This document shows, piece by piece, positions 24,258-33,180 of a stretch of 56,279 nt of DNA (position 1 is the first letter of the stretch; each line of letters opens with the position of its first letter). The stretch is from the NCBI GenBank assembly GCA_016190145.1, contig JACPRD010000054.1, forward strand, positions 1-56,279, in the 5' to 3' direction. The notes under the pieces were generated by a model that was given only the letters and a program-made list of their open reading frames with translations, was not told where the DNA came from and did not search any database. The position numbers and the translations under genes were made by a program. Source of the stretch: Planctomycetota bacterium (GTDB lineage: Bacteria; Planctomycetota; MHYJ01; WSZJ01).

Positions 24258-24803
24258 GTGGAGTTTCGTTACTCTCCGAAGCGGTTGTGGCTTTTACCGG
24301 TACTCGCCTGCGTGTTTCTTGCGGGCGCGACGGCTCGATTCGTACTCGAGTACCGCGACGGCAGGCTCAGCGCCTGGGATGTCGCATCCGATGGGCTGTT
24401 CGCAGCCCTCAGCATCTTCATGGCGCTTGTGTGGCTTCGCCTTCGAAATTCGTCGTGGGTCGTTCGCCTGACACCTGGGGGAATTCGCATTCGCGGTTGG
24501 CAGCGCGAAGAAACACACAAATGGGACGACCTTGCTGATCTGGCGGCAGCGAGATCGGCAGGCCAGGAAAAGGGTTCGGTGCCCATGCCGTGGGGGGCTC
24601 ACTTCAGCAGCGCGTGGAATGCGCCGTGGCTGGACATCGGCAAGCGTTGGGTCGTCAATGGCGAGACTCTTGATGCGATTGTCGCCTTTTATGTCGCGAA
24701 CCCCGGGAATCGGTCGGAACTGGACGACCCGCAGGCCTGCGCCGCGCGGCTGACGGAGATCCGGAGCGGAAACGAACGGCCCCTCGCGAGGCCGCCCGTG
24801 TGA
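24258..24803 (+). CDS. Membrane protein with a bacterial PH-like domain
   Basis: A 181-residue protein from GTG 24258 with GGAGG 9 bases upstream. Two membrane helices (about 10-27, LWLLPVLACVFLAGATARF; and 46-62, GLFAALSIFMALVWLRL) are followed by a small soluble domain. That domain begins VVRLTPGGIRIRGWQREETH with HKWDDLADL, the strand pattern of the bPH/YdbS-type PH-like fold. This stretch has lower GC and more mixed codons than its neighbours, which suggests either a foreign origin or weaker selection. The function is unknown. Confidence 0.7.
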   Translation: MEFRYSPKRLWLLPVLACVFLAGATARFVLEYRDGRLSAWDVASDGLFAALSIFMALVWLRLRNSSWVVRLTPGGIRIRGWQREETHKWDDLADLAAARSAGQEKGSVPMPWGAHFSSAWNAPWLDIGKRWVVNGETLDAIVAFYVANPGNRSELDDPQACAARLTEIRSGNERPLARPPV

Positions 24804-24813
24804 GCGATTTCGG

Positions 24814-25527
24814 CTACTTCTTCTTCTCGGTCATATCCTCGTTGAACCGGTCCTTGTTCTTGCGCCACCAGGTGTCGGCCTCGCCGGGCAGGCTGTTGAA
24901 CGTCTGGCCGGTGAGCGTCCTGAGGCCGCCGGAGATGGCGGAGTAGGGGGCGGAGTGGATGCCGTTGCTGCAGCCCATGCCGATGCCGACCTGCTGCTTG
25001 TAGAGGTTGAGGAGGGCTTCGACGGCGGCCTTGTGCTTGAGCCCGGCGAGCGTGTTGATCGCGGCCACGGCCAGGTCGGATTCCTTCTCGTCCTTGAGAG
25101 GGACGCGCTTGTCGGCGAATTCGGAGACGATGGCGACGGAAGTGACGTGGTTGATGCCGCCGATCGCCTTGAAGATCGCCTTCGCGACTTCGGGCCTTTT
25201 CAGGTTGGCGTTGAGGGACATGTGGAGCGCGCGCGCGGCCGGTTCGAGACCCTTCATGCGGCCCAGCGCGCCGGCCGCGGCGATGCGGACCGCGTCGTCG
25301 GCATCGTTCATCGCGAGGCTGGCGGCGCCGGCCGTGATCGCGTGCGGGCAGCCGCCGGCGGCCTCGAGCGCGGCGATCTTGGCGGCCGCATCCGGGCCCT
25401 TGAGCGCGACCTTCACGGCCTCGGCTTTCGCCTTGGCGTCATCGTCCGACGGTTTCGGCGCGGCGTCCTCGGCGAGGACGGGAATCGTGACGGCGAGGAA
25501 AAGTGCGGCGAGTGCGCGCAATGTCAT
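24814..25527 (-). CDS. Secreted HEAT-like protein
   Basis: A 237-residue protein with signal peptide MTLRALAALFLAVTIPVLAE. Helical repeats follow: AKIAALEAAGGCPHAITAGA, AVRIAAAGALGRMKGLEPAA, VAKAIFKAIGGINHVTSVAI, LAVAAINTLAGLKHKAAVEA. The end carries a Trp-containing motif, PGEADTWWRKNKDRFNED, seen at the end of many secreted HEAT proteins and typically read as a protein-binding tail. No enzyme motif is seen. The convergent bPH-like gene ends 11 bases away. A single gene transcribed leftwards. Confidence 0.82.
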   Translation of the reverse strand: MTLRALAALFLAVTIPVLAEDAAPKPSDDDAKAKAEAVKVALKGPDAAAKIAALEAAGGCPHAITAGAASLAMNDADDAVRIAAAGALGRMKGLEPAARALHMSLNANLKRPEVAKAIFKAIGGINHVTSVAIVSEFADKRVPLKDEKESDLAVAAINTLAGLKHKAAVEALLNLYKQQVGIGMGCSNGIHSAPYSAISGGLRTLTGQTFNSLPGEADTWWRKNKDRFNEDMTEKKK

Positions 25528-25649
25528 CGTCGGTCTCCTGTCAGTATTCCCCTGTTGTGATACGCGGGGGGGCGGGACGATCTTCCAGGGAAACGGCCTG
25601 AATCAGATCCCGCAGGATCGGCGTGGGGCCCGGCCGTGCGATCGGATCC

Positions 25650-25690
25650 GCGAAACGAGTAACGAGAAACGATGAACGAGGAACGATGCG
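25650..25690 (+). repeat. Short tandem repeat with (CGA)GTAACGAGAAACGATGAACG units
   Basis: ACGAGTAACGAGAAACGATG and then AACGAGGAACGATG form degenerate 7-8 base units. Related units occur at 30195-30215 (reverse strand) and 39367-39410. They lie just upstream of the secreted HEAT gene. The 187-base gap 25528-25714 has no gene. Confidence 0.55.
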
Positions 25691-25714
25691 CCTGAATCGG
25701 AACCCCTCGGGCCT

Positions 25715-26494
25715 CTATCGCCCCACCGCAACCGCAAACACCTCCCGCGCCCCCATTTCCTTAAGCGCCCGCGCGCAGTCGCTCGCCGTCGCGCCCGTCG
25801 TAATAACGTCGTCCACGAGCAGGATCCTCTTCCCCGAAAAATCCGGCGCCGGCCGGAGCCACCGGCGGTTCGGCGCGAACAGCCCTTCCGAGTTCGCAAG
25901 CCTGCCCCCGCGGGTGAGGAAGGCCTGCTTGAAGGCCTTTCTCAGACGCCGAAGCGCCTTCGGGTACAGCGGCTTCCCGAGGCGGCGCGCGACGGGTTCG
26001 GCGAGGAGTTCCGCCTGATTGAATCCGCGCGTGAGGAGCTTGCGGCGCGAGAGCGGGACCGGGACGACGGCGTCGACGCCGCGAAATTCGCGATCGGCCA
26101 TGTCTGCGAGTAGGTCTCCCAGGGGGCGGGCGAGGTGCGGCTCGCCGCCGAGCTTGAAACGCCGCACGAGCGCGCGCAGGAGTCCGGTGTAGCGCGCGGC
26201 GCCGCGGGCGCGGTCGAAGGCGTAGCGGGTCTCGCGGCAGTCCTTGCAGGCCACGCCGGGGGCGCGGAGGAAGCGTCCGCAGCGGCCGCAGGTGGGGCCG
26301 TCGCTGGCGAAGATTTCGAGGTGGCAGGCGTCGCAGAAACCCTCGGCGGCGCGCGCGCCGCAGGACATGCAGACCGGCGGGTAGAGAAGCTCGACCGCCG
26401 CGCGGCCCGCTTCCAAAACAAGACGGGCCGGCCAGAGGCCGGCCCGCCAGGGAATCTCCACTCTGTTACTTGCCGCCGGTGAGCTTGGCAGCAC
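25715..26494 (-). CDS. comF: ComF-family phosphoribosyltransferase-like protein
   Basis: A ComF protein of up to 259 residues. An N-terminal double zinc ribbon (CMSCGARAAEGFCDAC, CGRCGRFLRAPGVACKDC) is followed by the PRT domain with DAVVPVPLSRRKLLTRGFNQ and the PRPP loop ILLVDDVITTGATASDCA. ComF proteins act in competence DNA uptake in some bacteria. The start is doubtful: GTG 26494 overlaps the TPR gene by 29 bases and lies upstream of a terminator-like hairpin at 26424-26446. TTG 26416, just before the LLYPPVCMSC region where ComF proteins begin, is more plausible. No SD helps decide. Confidence 0.87.
   Translation of the reverse strand: MLPSSPAASNRVEIPWRAGLWPARLVLEAGRAAVELLYPPVCMSCGARAAEGFCDACHLEIFASDGPTCGRCGRFLRAPGVACKDCRETRYAFDRARGAARYTGLLRALVRRFKLGGEPHLARPLGDLLADMADREFRGVDAVVPVPLSRRKLLTRGFNQAELLAEPVARRLGKPLYPKALRRLRKAFKQAFLTRGGRLANSEGLFAPNRRWLRPAPDFSGKRILLVDDVITTGATASDCARALKEMGAREVFAVAVGR
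26424..26446 (-). terminator. Rho-independent terminator of the TPR lipoprotein gene
   Basis: On the minus strand CGGGCCGGCC and GGCCGGCCCG form a perfect 10-base stem around a 3-base loop. The T-rich TCTTGTTTTGG follows directly, 20 bases after the TAA of the TPR gene. It lies inside the long version of the ComF gene, which argues for the later ComF start. Confidence 0.72.
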
Positions 26495-27587
26495 CTTTCT
26501 TCACCGCCTTCTTGCCCGCGTCGTCGGCCTTCGCCGAACCTTCGACCTTGGCGGCGAGGCGCGCCGGGTCGAACACCGAACCGCCGGGTGTCACGCCGTC
26601 GAGCTTCTTCGCCCACGCGTCCGTCTTCTCGCCCGAGAGCGCGGCGGCGCAGATGCGGAGGAACAGCTCGACTTCCTTGTTCTGGCGCGGCCATTTCTCG
26701 AGCACGCCGATCAGGTTCCTGGCGTTCTCGGTCTGGTCGGCGAGCAGGTAGGCCTCGGACAGCTTCCGGTAGATGTCGAGACTGACGTGCTGCTTGCGCG
26801 CCTCGGTCAGCGTCGCGATCGCCCGGTCGACGTCCCCGCCCGCGAGCGCCTTCTCGGCGTACGCGAGGTAGTACTCGGCGGAATTCTCTTCCTTGACCGC
26901 CAGCCACCCCTCGTCCAGGTTCCCGCCCGTCAGCGCGAGGCCGACCTGGGCCCTGCGGTAGTTGCGTCCCAGCGACTTCGCCTGGTCGAGCGCCTGCTTG
27001 TAGTGGCCGTTGGCGGCGGATTCGTCGCCGCTCAGGCGCGCGATCTCGCCGAGGTAGAAATGCGCCCGGGGAGACATCCCCATGTTGGCGTCGAGCGCGG
27101 CCTGCTGCGACTCGACCGCAAAGCCTTTAAGCTCCGCATCCTCCGGCGCCTCGCGCCAGAGTTCGTAGCAGACCATCGCCTGGTCTTCGATGTTGTCGAT
27201 GCAACTGATGACCGCGTTCAGGCCGCGGCACACCCGCCGCGCGAGGTGCGGCTCCTCCGGCGTGCAGAGGCCCCACTCGTGGTCGCACTCGACATCCCCG
27301 ATCTCGTAGGTCTCGAGCATCAGGAACGTCAGCAGCGCGTCGCGCACCATCTTCGTGTAGTCCTTGCCGCCCTGCTTCTCGGCCTTCAGGTAGCCGATGT
27401 TGAGCCACGCATACTTGTGTTCCGGCTCGAGGCGGACGGCTTCTTCGTACTCCTGAAGCGCCGTGGTCTTGTCGCCGGCGGCCATGGCCTTCTCGGCGAG
27501 CTCGTAGTGCGTGGGTTCGTGCGGCGTGCGACAGCCGGCCAGCGCGAGAACCGCGGCGCCGGCGAGCGAGAGTAACGGCGTGCGCAT
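26466..27587 (-). CDS. TPR-repeat lipoprotein
   Basis: A 373-residue protein with a lipobox (ALAGC after MRTPLLSLAGAAVL), so probably anchored to a membrane by lipidated Cys. TPR-like helices follow: HYELAEKAMAAGDKTTALQE, YEEAVRLEPEHKYAWLNIGY, HFYLGEIARLSGDESAANGH, AEYYLAYAEKALAGGDVDRA and YLLADQTENARNLIGVLEKW. A middle stretch with several Cys (VECDHEWGLC, VCRGLNAVISCIDN) is unusual for a TPR protein. The tail is Lys-rich. Start ATG 27587 has AGGAG 8 bases upstream. TPRs mediate protein contacts; the partner is unknown. Confidence 0.85.
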   Translation of the reverse strand: MRTPLLSLAGAAVLALAGCRTPHEPTHYELAEKAMAAGDKTTALQEYEEAVRLEPEHKYAWLNIGYLKAEKQGGKDYTKMVRDALLTFLMLETYEIGDVECDHEWGLCTPEEPHLARRVCRGLNAVISCIDNIEDQAMVCYELWREAPEDAELKGFAVESQQAALDANMGMSPRAHFYLGEIARLSGDESAANGHYKQALDQAKSLGRNYRRAQVGLALTGGNLDEGWLAVKEENSAEYYLAYAEKALAGGDVDRAIATLTEARKQHVSLDIYRKLSEAYLLADQTENARNLIGVLEKWPRQNKEVELFLRICAAALSGEKTDAWAKKLDGVTPGGSVFDPARLAAKVEGSAKADDAGKKAVKKGAAKLTGGK

Positions 27588-27679
27588 GGCGATCTCCTGA
27601 ACTCCGCCCCCGCTGGCATTCTGCGCGAGGGGAGGAGGAGATTCAAGCGCGAACAATTCCGAGGCCGGACGGCGGTGCC

Positions 27680-27725
27680 GGCGGAGCCATAAGCCAGAAG
27701 CCATAAGCCATAAGCGGGAAGCCCT
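27680..27725 (+). repeat. Tandem AGCCATAAGCC units
   Basis: GCCATAAGCCAGAAGCCATA, then AGCCATAAGCGGGAAGCC, form a degenerate 7-base repeat. It lies in the 233 bases upstream of the TPR gene. No gene is seen there. Confidence 0.55.
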
Positions 27726-27739
27726 AACCCGGGCCGACT

Positions 27740-27830
27740 CAGATCCACGACTTGGAGTTGAACCTCTGTGATTTGGGAGTTTACTTGGCCCTTGGGCATG
27801 AGCGCTTCCCCCGGCCGGGCCTATTTCTTG
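27740..27830 (-). repeat. Dispersed intergenic repeat A, copy 2
   Basis: In reverse complement it reads GGCCGGGGGAAGCGCT, then ATGCCCAAGGGCCAAG, then GTGGATC, matching 6740-6830 with about 30% divergence. It runs up to the prfB stop codon and includes its last codons. I saw no further copies in this window. Confidence 0.6.
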
Positions 27831-28922
27831 GCCCGCCACTTCAGGAACGCCTCGACGAACGGCTCCAGCTTCCCGTCCAGCACCGCCTGCACGTTCCCCG
27901 TCTCGACGTCCGTCCGGGCGTCCTTGACGAGTTGGAAGGGATTCAGCGTGTAGGAGCGGATCTGGCTTGAGCTGCCGAAGCCGATGCGGCCCTTCTCGCC
28001 GCGCGCGGCGTCGACTTTCGCGCGCCGCTCCTCCTCGCGCCGCGCGGCGAGCTTGGTCGCGAGGTATTTCATGGCCATCTTGCGGTTGAGGGGCTGCGAG
28101 CGCTCGTTCTGGCAGGCCACGATGATGCCCGTCGGCAGGTGAGTGAGCCGCACCGCGCTGTCCGTCACGTTGACGTGCTGGCCCCCGGCGCCGCCGGAAC
28201 GGTACGTGTCGACCTTGAGGTCGCGCTCGTTGATCTCGATCTCGACTTCGTCGAATTCGGGGGTCACGTCGACGGAGGCGAACGCCGTCTGCCGCCGGTG
28301 GGCGGCGTCGAACGGGGAGATGCGGACGAGGCGGTGGACCCCATGCTCCCCCTTGAGCGTGCCGTACGCCCAGGAGCCGCGCACCTCCAGCGTCGCGCTC
28401 CGGATTCCGGCTTCGGGATCCTCCAGAACGTCGATCAGCGTCGCGGAAAGTCCGGCACGCTCGCAGTAGGCCTGGTACATCCGCAGGAGCATCCGGGCCC
28501 AGTCGCAGGCGTCCGTCCCCCCCGTGCCGGCCTGGATGGCCATGAAACAGTCGCGCGGATCGTTTTCGTCCGTGAAAAGCGTGCGGAGCTCGAGCGCCTC
28601 GAGGTCTCTTGCGGCCCCGTCGAGATCGGCGCCGACCTGTTTGAGCGTCCCCGCGTCGCCCTCGGCCTCGGCCAGCTCCGCCAGCTCGGCCGCGTCCGCC
28701 GCGGCCTTCGTGACCGCCTCGACCGGATCCAGCAGCCCCTTCAGCGCCTTCAACTGCACGACCTTCTTCTGCGCGGACTCCGCATGATTCCAGAACTCCG
28801 CGGCGCCCATCTCCTTCTCGATCCTGTCGAGCTCTTCCTTCTTCCGGACCAGGTCAAAGAGAGTCCCGAAGCGCGTTGATGCGGGCCTTCATGTCCTGTG
28901 CACGTCTCAGTGTCTCGCCCAT
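27821..28922 (-). CDS. prfB: Peptide chain release factor 2 with programmed +1 frameshift
   Basis: RF2, about 366 residues after frameshifting; it ends translation at UGA and UAA. The first reading frame begins at ATG 28922 and reads 22 codons to CTT-TGA (28859-28854). A +1 shift on CTT continues as GAC-CTG into LDLVRKKEELDRIEKEMGAA and the rest of the protein. The UGA is itself an RF2 stop, so RF2 controls its own synthesis. The catalytic loop GGQ (GGAGGQHVNVTDSAVR) and the RF2-type SPF recognition region (RISPFDAAHRRQTAF) are intact. The SD-like sequence upstream of the slip site (CGGGAC) is weaker than the AGGGGG of E. coli. LeuB-like gene lies 41 bases upstream. Confidence 0.96.
28853..28859 (-). 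promoter_or_regulatory. prfB programmed +1 frameshift site CTTTGAC
   Basis: The slip sequence CTT-TGA-C reads CTT then, shifted by one, GAC. It follows CTTCGGGACTCT, where CGGGA is the only SD-like stretch. This is the RF2 autoregulation site. Confidence 0.9.
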
Positions 28923-28962
28923 CGGGTGCTCCTTCAGCTGACGGATTGTCCGGATTTTGAAC

Positions 28963-30108
28963 CTAACGTCGCGCGACGGTCATTTTTCTTTTTTTTTTCG
29001 AGCCGGAAGGGGGCTTGGGCTTCCGGGGCTTGTCGCCGGCGAGGACGCGCACTTCGTTGCAGACCAGGTCCCCGATCCGGTCGCAGGGCATGGCTCCCGC
29101 CTGGAGGGAGGGAATCCGGTGCGAAGCGAGCAGGCCGCCGACCGCCTTCTCGACGAGCGCCGCTTCCTCGTGCCGTCCCACGTGGTCGAGCAGCATGCCC
29201 ATCGCGTTGATGGCGGCGAGGGGATTGGCCTTGTTCTGGCCCTTGTACTTGGGGGCCGAGCCGTGGATGGGCTCGAACATGGACACGCGTCCGGGGTGGA
29301 TGTTGCCGCCCGCGGCGATGCCGAGGCCGCCCTGGAGCATGGCGCCGAGGTCGGTGATGATGTCGCCGAACAGGTTCGTGGTGACGACCGTGTCGAAAGA
29401 TTCCGGGTTCTTGACCATCCACATGGTGCACGCGTCGACATACATCGCATCCTGGGTGACCTGCGGGAATTCCTTCCCCACCTCCGCGAACGTCCGCCGC
29501 CAGAGGTCGTGCGCACGGATGGCGTTGGCCTTGTCGACGAGCGAGAGCTTGAACGTCTTCTTCCGCTCCATGCACTTCTGGTAGGCGTACCGGATCACGC
29601 GCTCGCAGCCCTTGCGCGTGTAGATCATCTCCTGGATGGCGACCTCGTCGGGCGTGTTCTTCTTCAGGTGTCCCATGATGCCGGCGTACGCGTCCTCGGT
29701 GTTTTCGCGGATGACGAGCATGTCGAGATCGGTGATTTTCTTGCCCTTGAGCGGGCAGAGGTCCTCGCTGTAGAGCTTGATGGGGCGGAGGTTGACGTAG
29801 AGGTCGAGTTTGAAGCGGAGGGCGCCGACGATGCCGAACTCGAGGAATCCGGCTTCGAAGCGGGGGTCGCCGATGGCGCCGAGGAAGATGGCGTCGAGCT
29901 CCCTGATTTCGCTCCAGATGGAGTCGGGGAGGACGATGCCCTTGCCGGGGCCGCCGGTCTGGACGCAGTAATCGGCGCCGTAGGGCCACTCGATGCGTTC
30001 GACGTCGAAGCCGCGCAGTTCGCAGAGGGCGTCGAGTACTTTCAGTCCTTCGCGGCAGACTTCCGGCCCGATGCCGTCGCCGCCGAGGACGCCGATCTTG
30101 ATGGCCAT
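28963..30108 (-). CDS. leuB: 3-isopropylmalate dehydrogenase (LeuB-like) with a basic C-terminal tail
   Basis: A 381-residue NAD-dependent beta-decarboxylating dehydrogenase. Substrate and metal motifs are visible: VLGGDGIGPEVCREGLKVLD at the start, MLVIRENTEDAYAGIMGHL, DACTMWMVKNPESFDTVVTT, NLFGDIITDLGAMLQGGLGI and MFEPIHGSAPKYKG. The family also holds isocitrate and tartrate dehydrogenases; RENTEDAYAG is closer to those than to E. coli LeuB. A fused leuC-leuD at 36438-38405 and no nearby citrate genes favour LeuB. The last 25 residues add a Lys/Arg-rich tail (KPRKPKPPSGSKKKRK), not usual in this family. It is located upstream of prfB and probably transcribed with it. Confidence 0.88.
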   Translation of the reverse strand: MAIKIGVLGGDGIGPEVCREGLKVLDALCELRGFDVERIEWPYGADYCVQTGGPGKGIVLPDSIWSEIRELDAIFLGAIGDPRFEAGFLEFGIVGALRFKLDLYVNLRPIKLYSEDLCPLKGKKITDLDMLVIRENTEDAYAGIMGHLKKNTPDEVAIQEMIYTRKGCERVIRYAYQKCMERKKTFKLSLVDKANAIRAHDLWRRTFAEVGKEFPQVTQDAMYVDACTMWMVKNPESFDTVVTTNLFGDIITDLGAMLQGGLGIAAGGNIHPGRVSMFEPIHGSAPKYKGQNKANPLAAINAMGMLLDHVGRHEEAALVEKAVGGLLASHRIPSLQAGAMPCDRIGDLVCNEVRVLAGDKPRKPKPPSGSKKKRKMTVARR

Positions 30109-30162
30109 GGAATTCTCCGGGGTCAGGTGGGGGAGGGGATTCTAACCGTGCCTACCTTTCGC

Positions 30163-30220
30163 GGCCAGCAAACCCCTGAACGCCCGCTTCGTTCATCGTG
30201 ACCCGTTACTCGTTCAGGTT
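30163..30220. repeat. Short repeat with (CGTTACTCGTTC)-type units
   Basis: The reverse strand reads GAACGAGTAACGGGTCACGA then TGAACGAAGC, matching the units at 25650-25690. It lies in the 156 bases between the LeuB-like start and the kinase-FGE start. Confidence 0.4.
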
Positions 30221-30264
30221 CGTCGACGCGGAACTTCCTCATGTCAGGCTAGAATCCGGCGGCC

Positions 30265-33180
30265 ATGACTCCCGAAAAAGAGATCCTGATTGCGCTGTTC
30301 GCGCTGCGGCTCGGATTCGTGTCGCGGGAAGGACTCGTCGCGGTCGTCAAGTCGTGGGCGCGCGATCCGGCGCGGGGCGTCACGGACCGGCTCACGGACC
30401 TGGCGTACCTGCGCCCCGCGCAACTCGAGGCACTGGCGGACCTCGCGGAGGCGGCGATCGCCGCGCACGGCGGCGACGCTTCGCGCGCTCTCGCCGCCGC
30501 CCCCGTGGACTGCCTCGCGCAGGAGGCGATTCTCGCCGCCGGGCTTCCCGACGCCGTCGCCTCCGTCGTCGCGCGCATCCAGGCGCTCGATCCCGGGATG
30601 TCCGTGATCGTCGCTCCCGACTGGGGCGACCGCTACGAAGTCGGGAAGGAGATCGGCCGCGGAGGCATCGGCCGCATCCTCGAAGCCACCGACCGCGCGC
30701 TCGGGCGCGAGGTCGCGCTCAAGACCATCCCCCGCGACCTGCCCCCGGCGGCGGCGGAGAGGTTCCTGCGCGAGGCGAAGCTGACGGCGCGGCTGGACCA
30801 TCCGCAGGTCGTCCCGGTCTACGACTTCGGCGAAATGCCCGATAAGTCGGGACGCAAGCGGCTCTTTATCTCCATGCGCCGCATCCGCGGCCGCGACCTC
30901 GCGCTTCTCCTCCAGCTCATCCGCGACGGCGATGCCGAGGCGGGCCGGAAGTTCACGCGGTTGCGTCTCCTCGTGACGTTCCAGGACATCTGTCTTGGCG
31001 TGGCCTACGCGCACTCGAAAGGCGTGATTCACCGGGACCTCAAGCCTTCGAACGTCATGATCGGCGACTATGGCGAGACGTACATCGTCGACTGGGGGCT
31101 GGCGAAGGAACGGGGAACGGGCGAACGGGCCGGCGGCTGGGGACTCGCCCCGGAGCCGGCGCCTCCCGGCGAGGAACCGGGGATGCGCTCGGCGCCCACC
31201 CTGACCCTCATGGGCGACGTTCTCGGCACCCCCGCCTACATGTCCCCCGAACAGGCCGCCGGCCGGAACGACGAGGTGGACGAGCGAAGCGACATCTATG
31301 CGCTGGGCGCGATCCTTTACCACATCCTGACGTTCGGGCCGCCGTGGCGTGGCGAGACCGAGTCCGAGGTGCTCCGCAAGGCGCGCGCGGGCGAGCTCGA
31401 GCCGCCGTCGCGCGCGGCGGGGAAGGGGGAGTCGGTACCGCCCGAGCTGGACGCCATCTGCGCCCGGGCGATGGCGCCCCGGCGCGAGGAGCGCTACGCC
31501 ACCGCGCTCGAGCTGCACCAGGAGGTCCAGGCCTTCCTCGAGGGCACGCGCGAGCGTGAGCGCGCCCGCCGCGAGGCCCGCGAACGGGCGGAAGAAGGCG
31601 TGGCGCTGCTCGCGCGCGTGAAGGAGCTGACGGAGGAAATAGCCGCGCAGGAGCTGCGCGTGCGCGCGCTCGACGAGGCGATCGGCGGCCATGAGCCCGT
31701 CGAGGCCAAGCGTCCGCTCTGGGACGCGGAGGCGCGGCTCGCGGCGCTTCGGGAGGAACGCATTTCGGCGTTCTCGCAGGCGGATGCGGTCTTCAGCCAG
31801 GCGCTGGCGGTGGACCGGCGGTGCGCGGAGGCTCTGGAGGGGAAATGCGGGCTGTTCGTGGACCGGTACCTCGACGCGGAGCGGCATCGGAACCGGGAGG
31901 AGATGCTGCTCTGGCGGAAGATGCTGGAGCCGGTCGACCGCGACGGCCGGGCCCGGGGGCGGCTGGACGCGCCGGGGAGGCTCTCCGTGCGGGCGTTCGC
32001 GCGCGCCTGCGGGTGTCTCAAACCGGTGCGCGAACCGGGATGGAGGGTGGGGATCGAGCCGGAGACGTCGGTCGCCTGGCGCGACGGCCACCCGCGCCCG
32101 GGAGAGCCTCTGAACTCTTCGGATCGCGCGGTGCCGCGCGTCCGCACCTTTCCGGAACGCGCCCGGTTCGGCCACCTCCCGGACTGCGCGCGTTCCGAAC
32201 CGCCCGATGTCGAAGTTTTCATTTCGCGATACCTGGAACGAGACAAGCGGCTGGTGCCGGATGCCGAACGCTTCCTCGGCATGGCTCCCCTCGAAACGGA
32301 GATCCCCCAGGGCTCCTGGCTCCTCACCCTCCGCCCCCCCGCGCCCTGGCGGCCCGTCCGCCTCCCCGTGCTCATCCGGCGCGACGACCGCGCCGCGCAG
32401 GACATCTCGTTGTACACGGACGAGGAAGTCCCGCCGGACTTCTGCCAGGTCCCCGCCGGCCCCGGGCTTCAGGGCGGAAACCCCGTCGGCGGCGGTCGCA
32501 TGTATCCCCGGATCACCGGGGAGTTCTTCGTCGGCAGGTTCGCCGTCACCTGCGCGGAGTACCTCGCCTTTCTGAACGGGCTCGTCGCAGAGGGCCGAAA
32601 TGACGAGGCCCGCGCGCGCGTCCCTCGCGACACGGAACGCCCCTACTGGAGCGCCGCAGAAGGCGGCTTCCGCATCCCCGCACCCGGCGAAGACCCGCGC
32701 TGGGAGTGGGACCCCCAGTGGCCCGTCTTCGGCGTCGACTGGTACGACGCGTGCGCCTTCTGCGACTGGCGCTCGGCGCGCGACGGGCGCGTGTATACCC
32801 TTCTCCACGAAGAGGAATACGAGAAGGCCGCGCGCGGCGTCGACGGCCGGGTCTTCCCGTGGGGCAACCACTACGACGGCACATTCGCGCACACCAACGC
32901 CTCGCTCGACAACCGCGTGTCCCCTCTTCCCGTCGGCTCCTTCCCGGTCGACGAATCTCCCTACGGCGTGCGCGACCTGGCCGGCGGCGTCTACACGTGG
33001 TGTCTGAATTCGCCCGAGAGGCCCCAGCAGCACTGGCGCACTCTTCGCGGCACCAGCTGGTCGAACGCCTGGACCAGCGCCTGGCCCGCCCACCGGCGCG
33101 GAAACCCGCCGCGGAACCCGTTCTGGAGCAACGGGCTCCGCCTCGCCTTCCATCCCTGGGCCTGGCCTCAGAATCCGTGA
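30265..33180 (+). CDS. Ser/Thr kinase fused to an FGE/SUMF1-like domain (second of three)
   Basis: A 971-residue paralogue of the protein at 19688. N-terminal domain 1-110 (EILIALFALRLGFVSREGLV), kinase with GRGGIGR (131-137), Lys153 in VALKTI, HRDLKPSN (256-263), VDWGLAK with DWG (276-278), YMSPEQAAGRN. A coiled coil (about 420-480) is followed by EPVEAKRPLWDAEARLAALR and a PEGA-like middle. The FGE-like end reads VFGVDWYDACAFCDWRSARD, FPWGNHYDGTFAHTNASLDN, WRTLRGTSWSNAWTSAWPAH. It too lacks the catalytic Cys pair. Its stop codon is inside conserved-core hairpin copy 3, and the third paralogue starts 166 bases later, so they probably arose by tandem duplication. Confidence 0.91.
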   Translation: MTPEKEILIALFALRLGFVSREGLVAVVKSWARDPARGVTDRLTDLAYLRPAQLEALADLAEAAIAAHGGDASRALAAAPVDCLAQEAILAAGLPDAVASVVARIQALDPGMSVIVAPDWGDRYEVGKEIGRGGIGRILEATDRALGREVALKTIPRDLPPAAAERFLREAKLTARLDHPQVVPVYDFGEMPDKSGRKRLFISMRRIRGRDLALLLQLIRDGDAEAGRKFTRLRLLVTFQDICLGVAYAHSKGVIHRDLKPSNVMIGDYGETYIVDWGLAKERGTGERAGGWGLAPEPAPPGEEPGMRSAPTLTLMGDVLGTPAYMSPEQAAGRNDEVDERSDIYALGAILYHILTFGPPWRGETESEVLRKARAGELEPPSRAAGKGESVPPELDAICARAMAPRREERYATALELHQEVQAFLEGTRERERARREARERAEEGVALLARVKELTEEIAAQELRVRALDEAIGGHEPVEAKRPLWDAEARLAALREERISAFSQADAVFSQALAVDRRCAEALEGKCGLFVDRYLDAERHRNREEMLLWRKMLEPVDRDGRARGRLDAPGRLSVRAFARACGCLKPVREPGWRVGIEPETSVAWRDGHPRPGEPLNSSDRAVPRVRTFPERARFGHLPDCARSEPPDVEVFISRYLERDKRLVPDAERFLGMAPLETEIPQGSWLLTLRPPAPWRPVRLPVLIRRDDRAAQDISLYTDEEVPPDFCQVPAGPGLQGGNPVGGGRMYPRITGEFFVGRFAVTCAEYLAFLNGLVAEGRNDEARARVPRDTERPYWSAAEGGFRIPAPGEDPRWEWDPQWPVFGVDWYDACAFCDWRSARDGRVYTLLHEEEYEKAARGVDGRVFPWGNHYDGTFAHTNASLDNRVSPLPVGSFPVDESPYGVRDLAGGVYTWCLNSPERPQQHWRTLRGTSWSNAWTSAWPAHRRGNPPRNPFWSNGLRLAFHPWAWPQNP

